A stretch of DNA of 64,000 nucleotides. Source: Microvirga arabica. Lineage in GTDB: Bacteria > Pseudomonadota > Alphaproteobacteria > Rhizobiales > Beijerinckiaceae. The DNA is taken from contig NZ_JAFBID010000005.1 of the NCBI RefSeq assembly GCF_016811235.1, forward strand, positions 1 through 64,000, written 5' to 3'. The notes beneath the pieces are model-generated. The model did not search any database. It saw nothing but the letters and a program-made list of their open reading frames with translations, and had not been told where the DNA came from. Below are positions 18,026 through 26,863 of this stretch, piece by piece (the stretch's first letter is position 1; every line of letters starts with the position of its first letter). The position numbers were made by a program, and so were the translations under genes.

Positions 18026-18645
18026 CTCTACACCGCCGCTCGACCATCAGGATCCCTCCGCAGTTACCCTAGGTCAACACCCGTTTGCTGGGTTAATTAA
18101 TGATATCAAATACTTAGGATGCGCGGTGCAGGTCCGGGCGGAACCCGCCTGCGAGCCTCCTGGATGCCCCTGCCGTGGGCTTGCGCGAGCCGGGACACAC
18201 TGGGATAGTCCCGGCGCGGGAAAGGACTGGAAGGGCTATCCAGGAGGCTTCCGGGGCTATGTCATCTTTGGGCATCCGTTTCGCCGCAGCCTGTGGATGA
18301 CGGTTACGGGGCCGTTCCTTGCAAATCGTCATCCAGCGCCCGCGAACCCCATGGAAGCCCCGTTCGCCCCATCACCGCCCCATGGGCCGAGATGGGGCGC
18401 ATGGCGTGTTTTCAATGACTTAGCTCATTCGCTTGTCGAGATCCTCGCGCCCATGGCGTTGCTCATCCAAGCCCATTCCCATGCCATGGGCCCATGGGCA
18501 GACAGATCACCGCAAGGTCAGGCCAAGACGCTGCGGATGGAGGGCGAAATGGTGCCGGATCGCAGCGTTCACACCAGCCTAGGCATCGAGGTCGGACGGC
18601 ACGAAAATCGACCCCACCGCCCGAGCGGCGATGCGCTGCCGTGGA
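18026..18645. other. Junction region without a gene
   Basis: There is AT-rich sequence at about 18090-18120 (TTAATTAATGATATC), then ordinary GC-rich DNA. No open frame here resembles a protein. This is the boundary between the mobile island and the metal-resistance genes and could hold the right end of the element; I saw no copy of either tRNA 3' end. Confidence 0.5.
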
Positions 18646-18770
18646 CTACTCCCGCATGAAGGCCTGGATCTCCTCGGGCGTGGCTTTGCCGTCCTTGTTG
18701 GCGTCGACCCTGTCGAAGATCCGCCGTGATCTTGGCGCCCTTGTTGGCCTCCATCCCGGATGGATCCCTC
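18646..18770 (-). pseudogene. C-terminal remnant of an EF-hand protein
   Basis: The minus strand reads IFDRVDANKDGKATPEEIQAF and then a stop at 18646, a canonical EF-hand calcium loop (D-x-N-x-D-G-x-x-x-x-x-E). Just upstream, in another frame, MEANKGAKITADL looks like a second, damaged loop. No start or full gene is present; the rest was probably lost when the ars cluster arrived or the flank decayed. Confidence 0.5.
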
Positions 18771-18821
18771 CGACACACGTTGCGCTTGCACATTCTTCGA
18801 TACGTCGATAAGTCTCGACAC

Positions 18822-19178
18822 ATGGAATCAGAGAACGTCATCTTGGCCCTTGCAGCGCTCGCCCAGTCGACCCGCCTCGACGTGTTCCGTCTCTTGGTGA
18901 AGCATGAGCCTGATGGGATGCCCGCAGGTGACATCGCCCGCGAGTTGGCCGTCCCGCACAACACGATGTCGAGCCATCTTGGCATCTTGTCCCGGGCAGG
19001 CCTCGTCCGCTCCGAGCGCCGGAGCCGATCAATCATCTATCGTGCCGACCTCATCAGGCTCCGCGAGGTGATGACCTTCCTGCTGAGAGACTGCTGTGGC
19101 GGACACCCGGACGTGTGCGCCCCCCTCCTCGACGTCATGACGCCTTGCTGCCCTGCCAAGGAGAGCGCCGATGGCTGA
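18822..19178 (+). CDS. arsR: ArsR-family arsenic-responsive repressor
   Basis: A 118-residue winged-helix repressor. The recognition region reads GDIARELAVPHNTMSSHLGILSRAGLVRSER, typical of ArsR/SmtB proteins. Cysteines cluster at the C-terminal end (DCCGGHPDVC and PCC), where many proteobacterial ArsR proteins bind As(III). The ATG at 18822 fits the family length; in-frame sequence from 18726 is extra. The end overlaps arsC by eight bases, so the four ars genes form one autoregulated operon. The GC-rich leader holds TCGATAC-type half sites that may be its operator. Confidence 0.9.
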   Translation: MESENVILALAALAQSTRLDVFRLLVKHEPDGMPAGDIARELAVPHNTMSSHLGILSRAGLVRSERRSRSIIYRADLIRLREVMTFLLRDCCGGHPDVCAPLLDVMTPCCPAKESADG

Positions 19179-19713
19179 CCGCCCCTTCGACGTCTTGTTC
19201 CTCTGCACGGGCAACACCGCCCGCTCGGTCGTGGCGGAAGGCATCCTGCGCAAGGACGGCGCCGGACGCTTCAACGCCTTCTCGGCCGGGAGCCAGCCCA
19301 AGGGCACGGTCAACCCGTTCGCCCTCAAGGTGCTCGACAGTTTCGGCTACCCGGCCGATGGTTTCCGCTCGAAGAGTTGGGACGAGTTCTCTGGTCCCAG
19401 CGCGCCGCAGATGGACTTCATCTTCACAGTCTGCGACAGCGCCGCCGGCGAAGCCTGCCCAGTCTGGATCGGCCATCCGGCCACGGCCCACTGGGGCATC
19501 GAGGATCCCGCTGCCGCCGAGGGCTCGGACATCGACAAGGAGCGGGCCTTCGTCCAAGCCTTCAAGTTCCTCAAGAACCGAATCTCCGCCTTCCTGGCCC
19601 TGCCAGTGGCGAGCCTCGACCAAGCCGCCCTCACCCATCGTCTGAAGGAGATCGGCCGGCTGGAGAGCGCAACCTCCGGCACCGTTCTCCCCTTCGACCG
19701 CCACTCGGACTGA
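19171..19713 (+). CDS. arsC: Arsenate reductase, low-molecular-weight phosphatase type
   Basis: This enzyme reduces arsenate to arsenite in the cytoplasm. The P-loop CTGNTARS (Cys12 to Arg18, CX5R) is at the N terminus, as in protein-tyrosine-phosphatase-like ArsC. The C-terminal third (from about residue 120) extends beyond the basic fold and is seen in many alphaproteobacterial versions. It overlaps arsR and is followed 10 bases later by the arsenite pump gene, which removes its product. Confidence 0.92.
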   Translation: MADRPFDVLFLCTGNTARSVVAEGILRKDGAGRFNAFSAGSQPKGTVNPFALKVLDSFGYPADGFRSKSWDEFSGPSAPQMDFIFTVCDSAAGEACPVWIGHPATAHWGIEDPAAAEGSDIDKERAFVQAFKFLKNRISAFLALPVASLDQAALTHRLKEIGRLESATSGTVLPFDRHSD

Positions 19714-19723
19714 GACCTCATCC

Positions 19724-20791
19724 ATGTCCGTTTTCGAACGCTACCTGACCCTCTGGGTCGCCCTCTGCATTGTCGCGGGCATCGCCCTCGGCCATGCCTT
19801 CCCCGGCTTCTTCCAGGCCGTCGGCGCGCTTGAGGTCGCCAAGGTCAACCTGCCCGTTGCCGCCCTGATCTGGCTCATGGTCATCCCCATGCTGATCAAG
19901 ATCGACTTCGCCTCGCTGGGGCGGGTGCGGGAGCATTGGCGCGGCATCAGCGTGACCCTGTTCATCAACTGGGCGGTGAAGCCATTCTCGATGGCAGCCC
20001 TGGGCTGGCTTTTCATCGGCTACGTGTTCAGGCCCTACCTGCCCGCCGACCAGATCAACTCGTACATCGCTGGCTTGATCATCCTCGCGGCCGCGCCCTG
20101 CACGGCGATGGTGTTCGTGTGGAGCCATCTGACCAAGGGCGAGCCGCACTTCACGCTGAGCCAAGTGGCGCTCAACGACGTGATCATGGTGGTGGCCTTC
20201 GCACCCATCGTCGGCCTGCTGCTCGGGCTGTCGGCGATCACGGTGCCGTGGGACACGCTCCTGCTCTCGGTTGTGCTCTACATCGTCATCCCTGTGATCC
20301 TGGCCCAGTTTCTGCGTTCGCGCCTGATTGCCCAGGGCGGTGAAGCGGCCCTTGCCGGCCTGCTCCGGATCCTGCAGCCGCTCTCGCTAGTTTCGCTGCT
20401 TGCCACCCTCGTGCTGCTGTTCGGCTTCCAGGGCGAGCAGATCCTGGCGCAGCCGCTGATCATCGCCATGCTGGCGGTCCCGATCCTGATCCAGGTCTAC
20501 TTCAACTCCGGGCTGGCCTACCTGCTCAACCGGATCGCGGGCGAGCAGCACTGCGTCGCCGGCCCCTCGGCCCTGATCGGCGCCAGCAACTTCTTCGAAT
20601 TGGCCGTGGCCGCAGCCATAAGCCTGTTCGGGTTCAACTCGGGAGCCGCATTGGCGACCGTGGTCGGCGTCCTGATCGAGGTGCCCGTGATGCTCTCGGT
20701 GGTGTGGATCGTGAACCGCAGCCAGGGATGGTACGAGCGCGGGGCCCGGCAGGCGGCTCCTTCTGCACGGAGGATGCCCGCCGGTGAGTGA
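19724..20791 (+). CDS. acr3: ACR3-family arsenite efflux permease
   Basis: A 355-residue inner-membrane protein with about ten hydrophobic helices. It begins [20 protein letters not shown], the usual ACR3 opening, and carries the conserved [20 protein letters not shown] stretch with the essential cysteine in the fourth helix. It exports arsenite driven by the proton gradient. It overlaps arsH by eight bases, so the two are translationally coupled. Confidence 0.95.
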   Translation: MSVFERYLTLWVALCIVAGIALGHAFPGFFQAVGALEVAKVNLPVAALIWLMVIPMLIKIDFASLGRVREHWRGISVTLFINWAVKPFSMAALGWLFIGYVFRPYLPADQINSYIAGLIILAAAPCTAMVFVWSHLTKGEPHFTLSQVALNDVIMVVAFAPIVGLLLGLSAITVPWDTLLLSVVLYIVIPVILAQFLRSRLIAQGGEAALAGLLRILQPLSLVSLLATLVLLFGFQGEQILAQPLIIAMLAVPILIQVYFNSGLAYLLNRIAGEQHCVAGPSALIGASNFFELAVAAAISLFGFNSGAALATVVGVLIEVPVMLSVVWIVNRSQGWYERGARQAAPSARRMPAGE

Positions 20792-21518
20792 CCTTCCCAA
20801 CATCGATTTCTCCGTCCTCGACGTGCCGGACCTCGGCAAGCTGGAGCCACGGCGGGTGTCCACGCACCCTCCCCGCATCCTTCTGCTCTACGGCTCGCTG
20901 CGAGAGCGCTCCTACAGCCGCTTCCTCACCTTGGAGGCGGAGCGCCTGCTCCGCCACTTCGGCGCCGAGACCCGCGTATTTGACCCGCATGGCCTACCGC
21001 TGCCGGATGCCACCGCCAGCAACCATCCCAAGGTGCAGGAACTCCGCGACCTGTCGCTTTGGTCCGAGGGGCAGGTCTGGTGCAGCCCGGAACGGCATGG
21101 CGCCATGAGCGCGGTGATGAAGGCCCAGATCGACTGGATCCCGCTGTCGACGGGTGCTGTGCGTCCGACGCAAGGGCGCACGCTCGCCGTCATGCAGGTC
21201 TCCGGCGGCTCGCAGTCGTTCAACGCAGTCAACCAGCTACGGGTGCTCGGGCGCTGGATGCGGATGGTGACGATCCCGAACCAGTCTTCCGTTGCCAAGG
21301 CATTCCAGGAGTTCGACGAGGCCGGGCGGATGAAGCCCTCCTCCTACTACGACCGCGTCGTCGACGTGATGGAGGAACTGGTGAAGTTCACGCTGCTGAC
21401 GCGTGACCGCTCCGACTACCTCACCGACCGCTACAGCGAGCGCAAGGAGGCGGCGGAGAAGGAAGCCAAGCGTCTCGCCGCGGAGGCAATGAGCCACGAA
21501 GTCAAGGTGGCCGAGTAG
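20784..21518 (+). CDS. arsH: ArsH, NADPH-dependent FMN oxidoreductase
   Basis: A 244-residue flavoprotein of the flavodoxin-like fold. [16 protein letters not shown] near residue 35 is the FMN phosphate-binding loop, and the W(C)[20 protein letters not shown] region is characteristic of ArsH. Known ArsH proteins oxidise trivalent organoarsenicals and protect from oxidative stress. It closes the ars operon. The next gene converges on it with only 27 bases between. Confidence 0.95.
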   Translation: MSDLPNIDFSVLDVPDLGKLEPRRVSTHPPRILLLYGSLRERSYSRFLTLEAERLLRHFGAETRVFDPHGLPLPDATASNHPKVQELRDLSLWSEGQVWCSPERHGAMSAVMKAQIDWIPLSTGAVRPTQGRTLAVMQVSGGSQSFNAVNQLRVLGRWMRMVTIPNQSSVAKAFQEFDEAGRMKPSSYYDRVVDVMEELVKFTLLTRDRSDYLTDRYSERKEAAEKEAKRLAAEAMSHEVKVAE

Positions 21519-21545
21519 CCGACGGTCGCTTCCTGGGAGACAGAT

Positions 21546-22910
21546 CTACAGCATGTAGCCGATATCTGATGCCCCGGTCGGGTAGGCGAACATCGTCGTC
21601 TTCAGGTCCTCGGCGGTGAGCCCGTGGCGGATCGCCAGACCGAAGAGGTTGATCACCTCGTCCACGTGAGGCCCGACGAGATGGGCTCCAATGACGAGAT
21701 CCGTCTCTTCATCGACCAGCACCTTGAAGCCGTATACGGTTTCGGCGAGGCGGCGTGCCGTGTACCAATTTGGTACGAGCTGGCTCTGCACCCGGAACTT
21801 CAGGCCCTTCTCGCGCGCCTCCTGCTCGCTCAGGCCGACGCTGGCGATGGGCGGGATCGTGAAGGCGACACTCGGGATCCCACGGTAGTCGGGCCGATGC
21901 CGGCCGCCGTCCAAAATGTTGCGCACGACGACCTTGGCGTCGTGGCTCGACACAGGTGTCAGTGGCGGCCCCATCCGGGCGGCATCGCCTGCGGCATAGG
22001 CGGCCGGATTGGAGACGCTCTGGAGGAATTCGTTGAGCTTCAGGTGCCCACGCTGATCCCGCTCGACATCTGCGGCCTGAAGGTCGAGAAAGTCGACATC
22101 GGGGATACGCCCGGCGGCGTGGACCACCAGGTCGGCCTCGACTGTCACGGGTTGGCCGCCGTCGGCATTCGCCCGGGCCCGGACCAGGAAGCCGCGGTCG
22201 GTTTTCTCCACGCCCTCGACCGAAGTCCGGGTGCGCACGTCAACGCCGATCTCTCGGAACTTCTCCATCAGCCAGCCGACGAGGTCGGCATCGAAGTGAG
22301 GCAGCATGCGCTCCCCACGCTGGAGGATCGTGACCTTCGCGCCGGCGCGGGCCACAATGTGCGAAAACTCGGCGGCGATGTAGCCACCGCCGACCAGGAC
22401 AATGCGCTCCGGCAGTTCCTCCAATTCGAGGAATTCCGCGTTGGTGATGAGGAACTCCTCGCCCGGGAAGCCGAGCGGCGCCGGCCGTGCTCCGGCGGCG
22501 ATCAGGATATGCTGCGCTTCGAGCCGGTCCCCGCCGTCCAGCTCGACCGCGTTCGGGGCGATGAAGCGGGCCTGGGCGTGGTACGCATCGATGCCGTGCT
22601 CGGCATAGCGCTTCTCCTGTTTCTCCGGGACTGGCCCGGTGAACGTCCGCTTGAAGGCGATGAGGTCGCGCCAAACAATCCGCGCGTCGTCGGCCGCCAC
22701 GCCGCGTCCCGTCATGCGCCGGACGTCGTCGATGACCTGTGCCCCGGTCACCAGCATCTTCTTGGGGTCGCAGCCGCGCAGGGCGCAGGTGCCGCCGAAC
22801 GGGCGGTAGTCGGCCACCGCGACCTTCCGGCCGGCAGAGGCCATCCGGTGGCTGGCCACCATCGCGGCGGTTCCCGATCCGATCACAATCAGGTCGTAGC
22901 TCTTGGCCAT
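21546..22910 (-). CDS. FAD-dependent pyridine-nucleotide disulfide oxidoreductase
   Basis: A 454-residue protein of the mercuric reductase/glutathione reductase family. The FAD loop is GSGTAA near residue 11, the redox pair is Cys42 and Cys47 in TCALRGCDPKK, the NAD(P) loop is VGGGYIAAEF, and AAGDAA is present. The C terminus ends AYPTGASDIGYML and lacks both the CC tail of MerA and the usual HPT...E catalytic pair of dihydrolipoamide dehydrogenases, so its disulfide or metal substrate is unclear. ATG 22910 follows AGGAGG. It is the last gene of the mer operon, 168 bases after hisI. Confidence 0.8.
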   Translation of the reverse strand: MAKSYDLIVIGSGTAAMVASHRMASAGRKVAVADYRPFGGTCALRGCDPKKMLVTGAQVIDDVRRMTGRGVAADDARIVWRDLIAFKRTFTGPVPEKQEKRYAEHGIDAYHAQARFIAPNAVELDGGDRLEAQHILIAAGARPAPLGFPGEEFLITNAEFLELEELPERIVLVGGGYIAAEFSHIVARAGAKVTILQRGERMLPHFDADLVGWLMEKFREIGVDVRTRTSVEGVEKTDRGFLVRARANADGGQPVTVEADLVVHAAGRIPDVDFLDLQAADVERDQRGHLKLNEFLQSVSNPAAYAAGDAARMGPPLTPVSSHDAKVVVRNILDGGRHRPDYRGIPSVAFTIPPIASVGLSEQEAREKGLKFRVQSQLVPNWYTARRLAETVYGFKVLVDEETDLVIGAHLVGPHVDEVINLFGLAIRHGLTAEDLKTTMFAYPTGASDIGYML

Positions 22911-23078
22911 GCTGGCCTCCTGTGCTTCGGGCAGCTCCGTTCAAGAGCGACGGTCCGTAACCGCGGTCACCACGCCGTCGGGGGCAATCGCTCCACGAAC
23001 GATGGGGAAACAGATCTGGAGTTGCTACAGGTTCCCGCCGGGTTAAGGAGTTTCTGAGCACCGAACGACGGTCGGCGC

Positions 23079-23459
23079 TCACGCCGGGCGGAGAGTTGGC
23101 CCCTCAGGTCCATCCTCGATCACACGGTAAAAGCAGCCTGTCCGTCCGGTGTGGCAACAGCCACCATCGCCGCCGACTCGGACCTTGAGCCAAACGGTGT
23201 CCTGGTCGCAGTCGACCCGCAGCTCCTGGACATGCTGGATCTGGCCGCTGGTCGCGCCCTTGTGCCAGAGCTCCCGGCGGGACCGGCTCCAGTACCAGGC
23301 CTCGCCGGTCGCGATGGTCCGGTTCAGCGCCTCCGCGTTCATCCACGCCAGCATCAGGACCTCCCCCGTCACCACGTCCGTAGCGACTGCCGGGACAAGG
23401 CCATCCCCGTTGAAGGCCACCGCCAGGACGGAGCCCTCCTCAATGTTTCGCTTCGACAT
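23079..23459 (-). CDS. hisI: Phosphoribosyl-AMP cyclohydrolase, mer-linked copy
   Basis: A 126-residue HisI, which opens the adenine ring of phosphoribosyl-AMP in the third step of histidine synthesis. [26 protein letters not shown] and VDCDQDT are family signatures. Cys84, Cys101, Cys102 and Cys109 plus His103 supply the zinc and magnesium sites. There is no hisE fusion and no other his gene nearby. The start overlaps the preceding small membrane-protein gene by 20 bases, placing it firmly inside the mercury operon. It may be a spare copy of a mercury-sensitive enzyme. Confidence 0.9.
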   Translation of the reverse strand: MSKRNIEEGSVLAVAFNGDGLVPAVATDVVTGEVLMLAWMNAEALNRTIATGEAWYWSRSRRELWHKGATSGQIQHVQELRVDCDQDTVWLKVRVGGDGGCCHTGRTGCFYRVIEDGPEGPTLRPA

Positions 23460-23784
23460 CCTGCCTCCTGATCCCGACTTTCACCACAACACGGTCGGGA
23501 AACTGCAAGGCACGGGATCCCGTCGTGCAACATGGGCTGCCCGGCAATTCGCGCGAGGTACCCGGAGAGGCGGCGGAAGCAGCCTTTCTCTGGTGCATCC
23601 GCCAGGACACCAGCAGAGCCGCGGTTGCGGCAACGCTGACGACGCCCAGGCTAACGGATCCGCTGAGCCACCCAAGCAGGCCTCCGACCGAGCCGACAAC
23701 TGCAGCCGGCCCGAGGCAGCACATCGCGTAGAGGGGAAGCACGACGACGAAGGTGACAAGCATCGCGACCAGTTTGTCATTCAC
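23440..23784 (-). CDS. Small two-helix membrane protein, possible mercury transporter
   Basis: The GTG at 23784 is preceded by GGAGGATCTGCC and overlaps the merB stop by four bases. The 114-residue product has two membrane helices. The first contains [13 protein letters not shown], with a vicinal cysteine pair as in the first helix of MerT and MerF. A second CC occurs in the C-terminal tail. It could import or hand over Hg(II), or organomercurials, to MerB/MerA; the family (MerE, MerF or new) is not certain. Confidence 0.7.
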   Translation of the reverse strand: MNDKLVAMLVTFVVVLPLYAMCCLGPAAVVGSVGGLLGWLSGSVSLGVVSVAATAALLVSWRMHQRKAASAASPGTSRELPGSPCCTTGSRALQFPDRVVVKVGIRRQDVEAKH

Positions 23785-24569
23785 GGCAGATCCTCCGACC
23801 CGTCGTCTTGCCTTGCGGCGGCGAGGACAGGCCCGAATATCGCGCGGCCGACCTCCAGGGCCTCGTTCATGTCCAGGCGGGCTCCCGCGCGCGGGCTTGC
23901 CTGGCTGCCGAGCCAGCGTTGCAGGTGCCCGTCGGAGCAGAAGAACGCGATGGCCGGACAGCACGATGAGGCCGCGTTGTCGGTGTACGCAAAGTCGTAC
24001 CAGACGACCGCCTCGGGATGGGACACGCTCCGCAGCGCCCGGCCCACATCGACGGTCGTGACGCGGATCGTCTCGCCGCAGGAACGGCATTGCGACTCGA
24101 CGGTGACATCGGTGCCGTACATCGCGGCGACGCCGAGGGCGTCGATGGCACACAGGGCATTCAGGACATGGCCATCGAGCTCGACCCGGTGTCCGGTCGC
24201 CCGCTCGGTGAAGGGATAGGCCAGCCAGATGGTCTCCGTCCCGGCATCGAGACCAACGAGATCGCGCAGTTGGAGCTTGCGCAGGAGCGCGCCGACGCGG
24301 CCTCCGTCGATCCCCGTCGTGGCGGCGATCTCGTCGATGCTTGGAGGCCGCCCCTTGGCCGCGTAGAGCCGCAGGACGGTGCGCCAGACGATGTCCTCGT
24401 TCGTTTCGAGCGCGTGCGACCACTTGACGAGCAGGCCCGAACGGGCCGTCATGCGTCCGGCAAGAGCCTGTCGGGCGGCCGGCGTCGTCGCAGCCGACCA
24501 GGCCGGGCGCAACACGCCCGGCCTGATCTCCGCCGCACGCTCCCGTGCGGGGTTCACGGTGGTGGTCAT
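23781..24569 (-). CDS. merB: Organomercurial lyase MerB
   Basis: This cytoplasmic enzyme splits the carbon-mercury bond, releasing Hg(II) for MerA. The 262-residue protein has a winged-helix-like N-terminal half and the catalytic half with NALCAIDALGVAAMYG and SCCPAIAFFCSDGHLQRWL, which provide the catalytic cysteines known from MerB (two in the core and one in the FCSDGH region). The ATG at 24569 follows GGAGGATGAGCC. It lies 28 bases after merA and overlaps the next gene, so the operon gives broad-spectrum mercury resistance. Confidence 0.93.
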   Translation of the reverse strand: MTTTVNPARERAAEIRPGVLRPAWSAATTPAARQALAGRMTARSGLLVKWSHALETNEDIVWRTVLRLYAAKGRPPSIDEIAATTGIDGGRVGALLRKLQLRDLVGLDAGTETIWLAYPFTERATGHRVELDGHVLNALCAIDALGVAAMYGTDVTVESQCRSCGETIRVTTVDVGRALRSVSHPEAVVWYDFAYTDNAASSCCPAIAFFCSDGHLQRWLGSQASPRAGARLDMNEALEVGRAIFGPVLAAARQDDGSEDLP

Positions 24570-24597
24570 GGCTCATCCTCCATGGAGCTGTCTGCCG

Positions 24598-26031
24598 CTA
24601 TCCTGCGCAGCAGGACAGCTTCTTGACGTCCCTGTCGAAGACCTGGGCGGCGAGCTTGAGCCCCTCGACGGTGGTCAGGTACGGGAAGATTGCCTCCGCG
24701 AGATCATCAATCGTGAGCCCGCCGCGGATCGCCATGGCCGCCGTCTGGATGCTGTCCGCACCTTCGGGCGCCAGGATGTGGGCCCCGAGCAGCTTGCGGG
24801 AGCCCCGGTCCGCCACGAGCTTGATCAGGCCCCGCGTGTCGCGGGCGGCCAGCGCCCGGGGCACGTTGTCCAGCGACAGCACCGAGGTCCGCACGTCATG
24901 TCCGGCGGCGCGGGCCTGCGCCTCCGTCAACCCGACGCTCGCGACCTGCGGGTCGGTGAAGACCACCGCCGGCATGGCCGAGTTGTCATAGCGCAGGCTG
25001 TCGCCGTTCAGGGCATTCTTCACCGCGAGCTTCGCCCCGTAGGCGGCCATGTAGACGAACTGGTCCTTGCCGGTGACGTCACCGGCCGCATAGACGCCGG
25101 CCTTGCTGGTGCGCATCCGGTCGTCGACGAGAATGGCACCGGCGGGGGTCTGGGCGACACCCGCCTCCGCAAGGCCGAGGCTTTCCGTGTTGGGGGCGCG
25201 TCCGGTTGCGACCAGAATGCGCTCGGCGCGGATGGTCTGCGCAAGCCCATCCCTGACGACCGTGAGCGCGACCCCATCCTCCGTCCTGCGAACGGCGTCG
25301 TAAGCCAAACCGCCCATGACCGTGATGCCCTCGTTTGCCAGGTAGCCGGCAAGGGCCGTCCCGATCTCAGGCTCGGCCTCGGGCAGAAGGCGGCTGCGGA
25401 AGACCAGCGTCACCTCGACCCCGGCACGGGCGAAGGTCTGCGCAAGCTCGGCTCCGATGTAGCCGCCACCCACCACGATCATGGAGCGGGGCAGCTCGAT
25501 CAGCGACAGCGCCGCCGTGCTGTCGAGCGCGGACACGTCCGCGATGCCCGGAATGGCAGGCAGAGCGGGCCGCGTCCCGGTCGCGATGATGATGCGGTCG
25601 GAGGCAAGGCGCCTGCCGCCGGCCTCCACGCCGCCGTCGACGAGTCGGGCCTGGCCCTCATGGTAGGCGACGTTGTTGTAGGCCGGCAGGAGGTCGGCAT
25701 ACTTGGCCTGGCGCAGGCTCGCGACGAGGCCGTCCTTCTGGGCGACCAGGGCCTGCCAGTCGGCGACCTGCGCACTGCCTTCAATCCCGGCAAAGCGCGA
25801 GGCTGTGTTGGCGTGGTGCACCGCCTCGGTGGCCCAGATCAGGGCCTTCGAGGGCACGCAGCCGACATTGACGCAGCTGCCGCCCAGCGTGCCGTAGCCG
25901 ACAAGGGCGACCTGCGCCCCCTGCTCGGCAGCCGTGATGGCAGCGGAAAATCCGGCCGACCCGGCCCCAACCACCACCAGATCGTAGAGGTCGTTGCCGT
26001 TCTTCGCGCCCGTGGCGCAGCAGTCACTCAT
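24598..26031 (-). CDS. merA: Mercuric reductase MerA, without heavy-metal domain
   Basis: A 477-residue FAD/NADPH enzyme reducing Hg(II) to volatile Hg(0). It shows the FAD loop VGAGSAGFSAA, the redox pair Cys53/Cys58 in GSCVNVGCVPSK and the C-terminal KKLSCCAG pair that loads mercury from the other subunit. There is no N-terminal MerP-like domain; only a short MSDCCATG precedes the core, and these cysteines may partly replace it. It lies 36 bases after merP. Confidence 0.97.
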   Translation of the reverse strand: MSDCCATGAKNGNDLYDLVVVGAGSAGFSAAITAAEQGAQVALVGYGTLGGSCVNVGCVPSKALIWATEAVHHANTASRFAGIEGSAQVADWQALVAQKDGLVASLRQAKYADLLPAYNNVAYHEGQARLVDGGVEAGGRRLASDRIIIATGTRPALPAIPGIADVSALDSTAALSLIELPRSMIVVGGGYIGAELAQTFARAGVEVTLVFRSRLLPEAEPEIGTALAGYLANEGITVMGGLAYDAVRRTEDGVALTVVRDGLAQTIRAERILVATGRAPNTESLGLAEAGVAQTPAGAILVDDRMRTSKAGVYAAGDVTGKDQFVYMAAYGAKLAVKNALNGDSLRYDNSAMPAVVFTDPQVASVGLTEAQARAAGHDVRTSVLSLDNVPRALAARDTRGLIKLVADRGSRKLLGAHILAPEGADSIQTAAMAIRGGLTIDDLAEAIFPYLTTVEGLKLAAQVFDRDVKKLSCCAG

Positions 26032-26067
26032 GATCTCAACTTTCGTGTGTTCTGGTCAGGACGTGGT

Positions 26068-26364
26068 TTATGAAGAGCCCTTCACGGTCGAGGGAAAGCC
26101 GGCATTGGTCGTTGCCTTGGTCAGCGCCTCGGGCGTGACCTTTTCATCGTCGAAGGTGACGGTCGCCGTCGCCATGCCGTCAGCTTCAATGACTGTGACC
26201 TGGCTGACGCCCGGAACGCGGGAGAGCGCCTTCTTCACAATCGGGGCGCAGCTCACGCAGCTCACGTTCTCCACCTCAAGCGTGACGGTCCGTGGCGCGG
26301 CCATGGCTCCGCCCGCGAGCATCAGGGCGGAGGCGGTCAGGGCGATACGAAACAAGGTCTTCAT
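26068..26364 (-). CDS. merP: Periplasmic mercury-binding protein MerP
   Basis: A 98-residue protein with a Sec signal peptide (MKTLFRIALTASALMLAGG..AMAA) and one ferredoxin-like heavy-metal domain with VENVSCVSCAPIVKKAL, the CxxC that captures Hg(II) and passes it to MerT. ATG 26364 follows GAGGAGACC, preferable to the upstream start at 26379. It is in the merTPAB order. Confidence 0.95.
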   Translation of the reverse strand: MKTLFRIALTASALMLAGGAMAAPRTVTLEVENVSCVSCAPIVKKALSRVPGVSQVTVIEADGMATATVTFDDEKVTPEALTKATTNAGFPSTVKGSS

Positions 26365-26375
26365 CTCAGGTCTCC

Positions 26376-26792
26376 TCACAGGCTGATCAACAGCGGGGCG
26401 GTGTAGGGGAAGGTGACGGCCGCCAAGACGAGCACGGCAGCCGTCCAGAGGCCGATTTTGGCGATGCGGCTCGATCCCGGGCGCGCACAGGAGCTTCCCG
26501 ACGCGCAGGCCGCCTTGGGTTGGCGATAGACCCGCCAGAAGCCAAACGTCAGGAAGGCCACCGCCACGGCCACGAAGGCGGGCTGGTAGGGTGCCAGCGC
26601 GGTCAGGTTGCTAATCCATGCTCCACCCACCCCGAAACCGAACAGCGCGAGTGGCAGGACGCAGCAGGACGAGGCGCCGAGCGCGGCCAGAAGGCCTCCC
26701 ACCGCCAGCAGACCTTGGCTGTCACGGGGAGCGCTCTCGCTCGCTGGCCGGCTCTCCAGGTCACGTGCCTCTGCACGGGTCGATGAACGCAT
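26376..26792 (-). CDS. merT: Mercuric transport protein MerT
   Basis: A 138-residue inner-membrane importer of Hg(II) with three helices. The LGASSCCVLPLALFGFGVGG stretch holds the paired cysteines of helix one, and ACASGSSC holds the cytoplasmic pair that passes mercury to MerA. ATG 26792 follows AAGGAG. It is the first gene of the mer operon and diverges from merR across a 71-base operator region. Confidence 0.95.
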   Translation of the reverse strand: MRSSTRAEARDLESRPASESAPRDSQGLLAVGGLLAALGASSCCVLPLALFGFGVGGAWISNLTALAPYQPAFVAVAVAFLTFGFWRVYRQPKAACASGSSCARPGSSRIAKIGLWTAAVLVLAAVTFPYTAPLLISL

Positions 26793-26830
26793 CAAACAAT
26801 CTCCTTTACGTCGATGGAGCCACCGTGCAT

Positions 26831-26847
26831 CCTGTAGTGACTACAGG
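26831..26847. promoter_or_regulatory. MerR operator dyad
   Basis: CCTGTAGTGACTACAGG is a perfect inverted repeat (eight-base arms, one-base centre) midway between merT and merR. MerR-type regulators bind such dyads between a stretched -35 and -10 and both repress and activate the divergent promoters. Confidence 0.8.
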
Positions 26848-26863
26848 AGCAAGAGGATTTTTG

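Noticed and set aside
16115-18100. Open frame of 661 codons on the plus strand
   Set aside because: It is antisense to the polymerase-like gene, which has real motifs. The composition is Gly/Arg/Val-rich and artefactual.
22956-22982. Near match to the sigma motif (CGTAACC, 16 bases, CGGG)
   Set aside because: The -10 half is wrong and it points into the intergenic gap antisense to hisI, not at a gene start.
21624-26073. Plus-strand frames of 477 and 564 codons opposite the mer operon
   Set aside because: They run antisense to merA and the oxidoreductase, both certain genes. No domain or ribosome site supports them.
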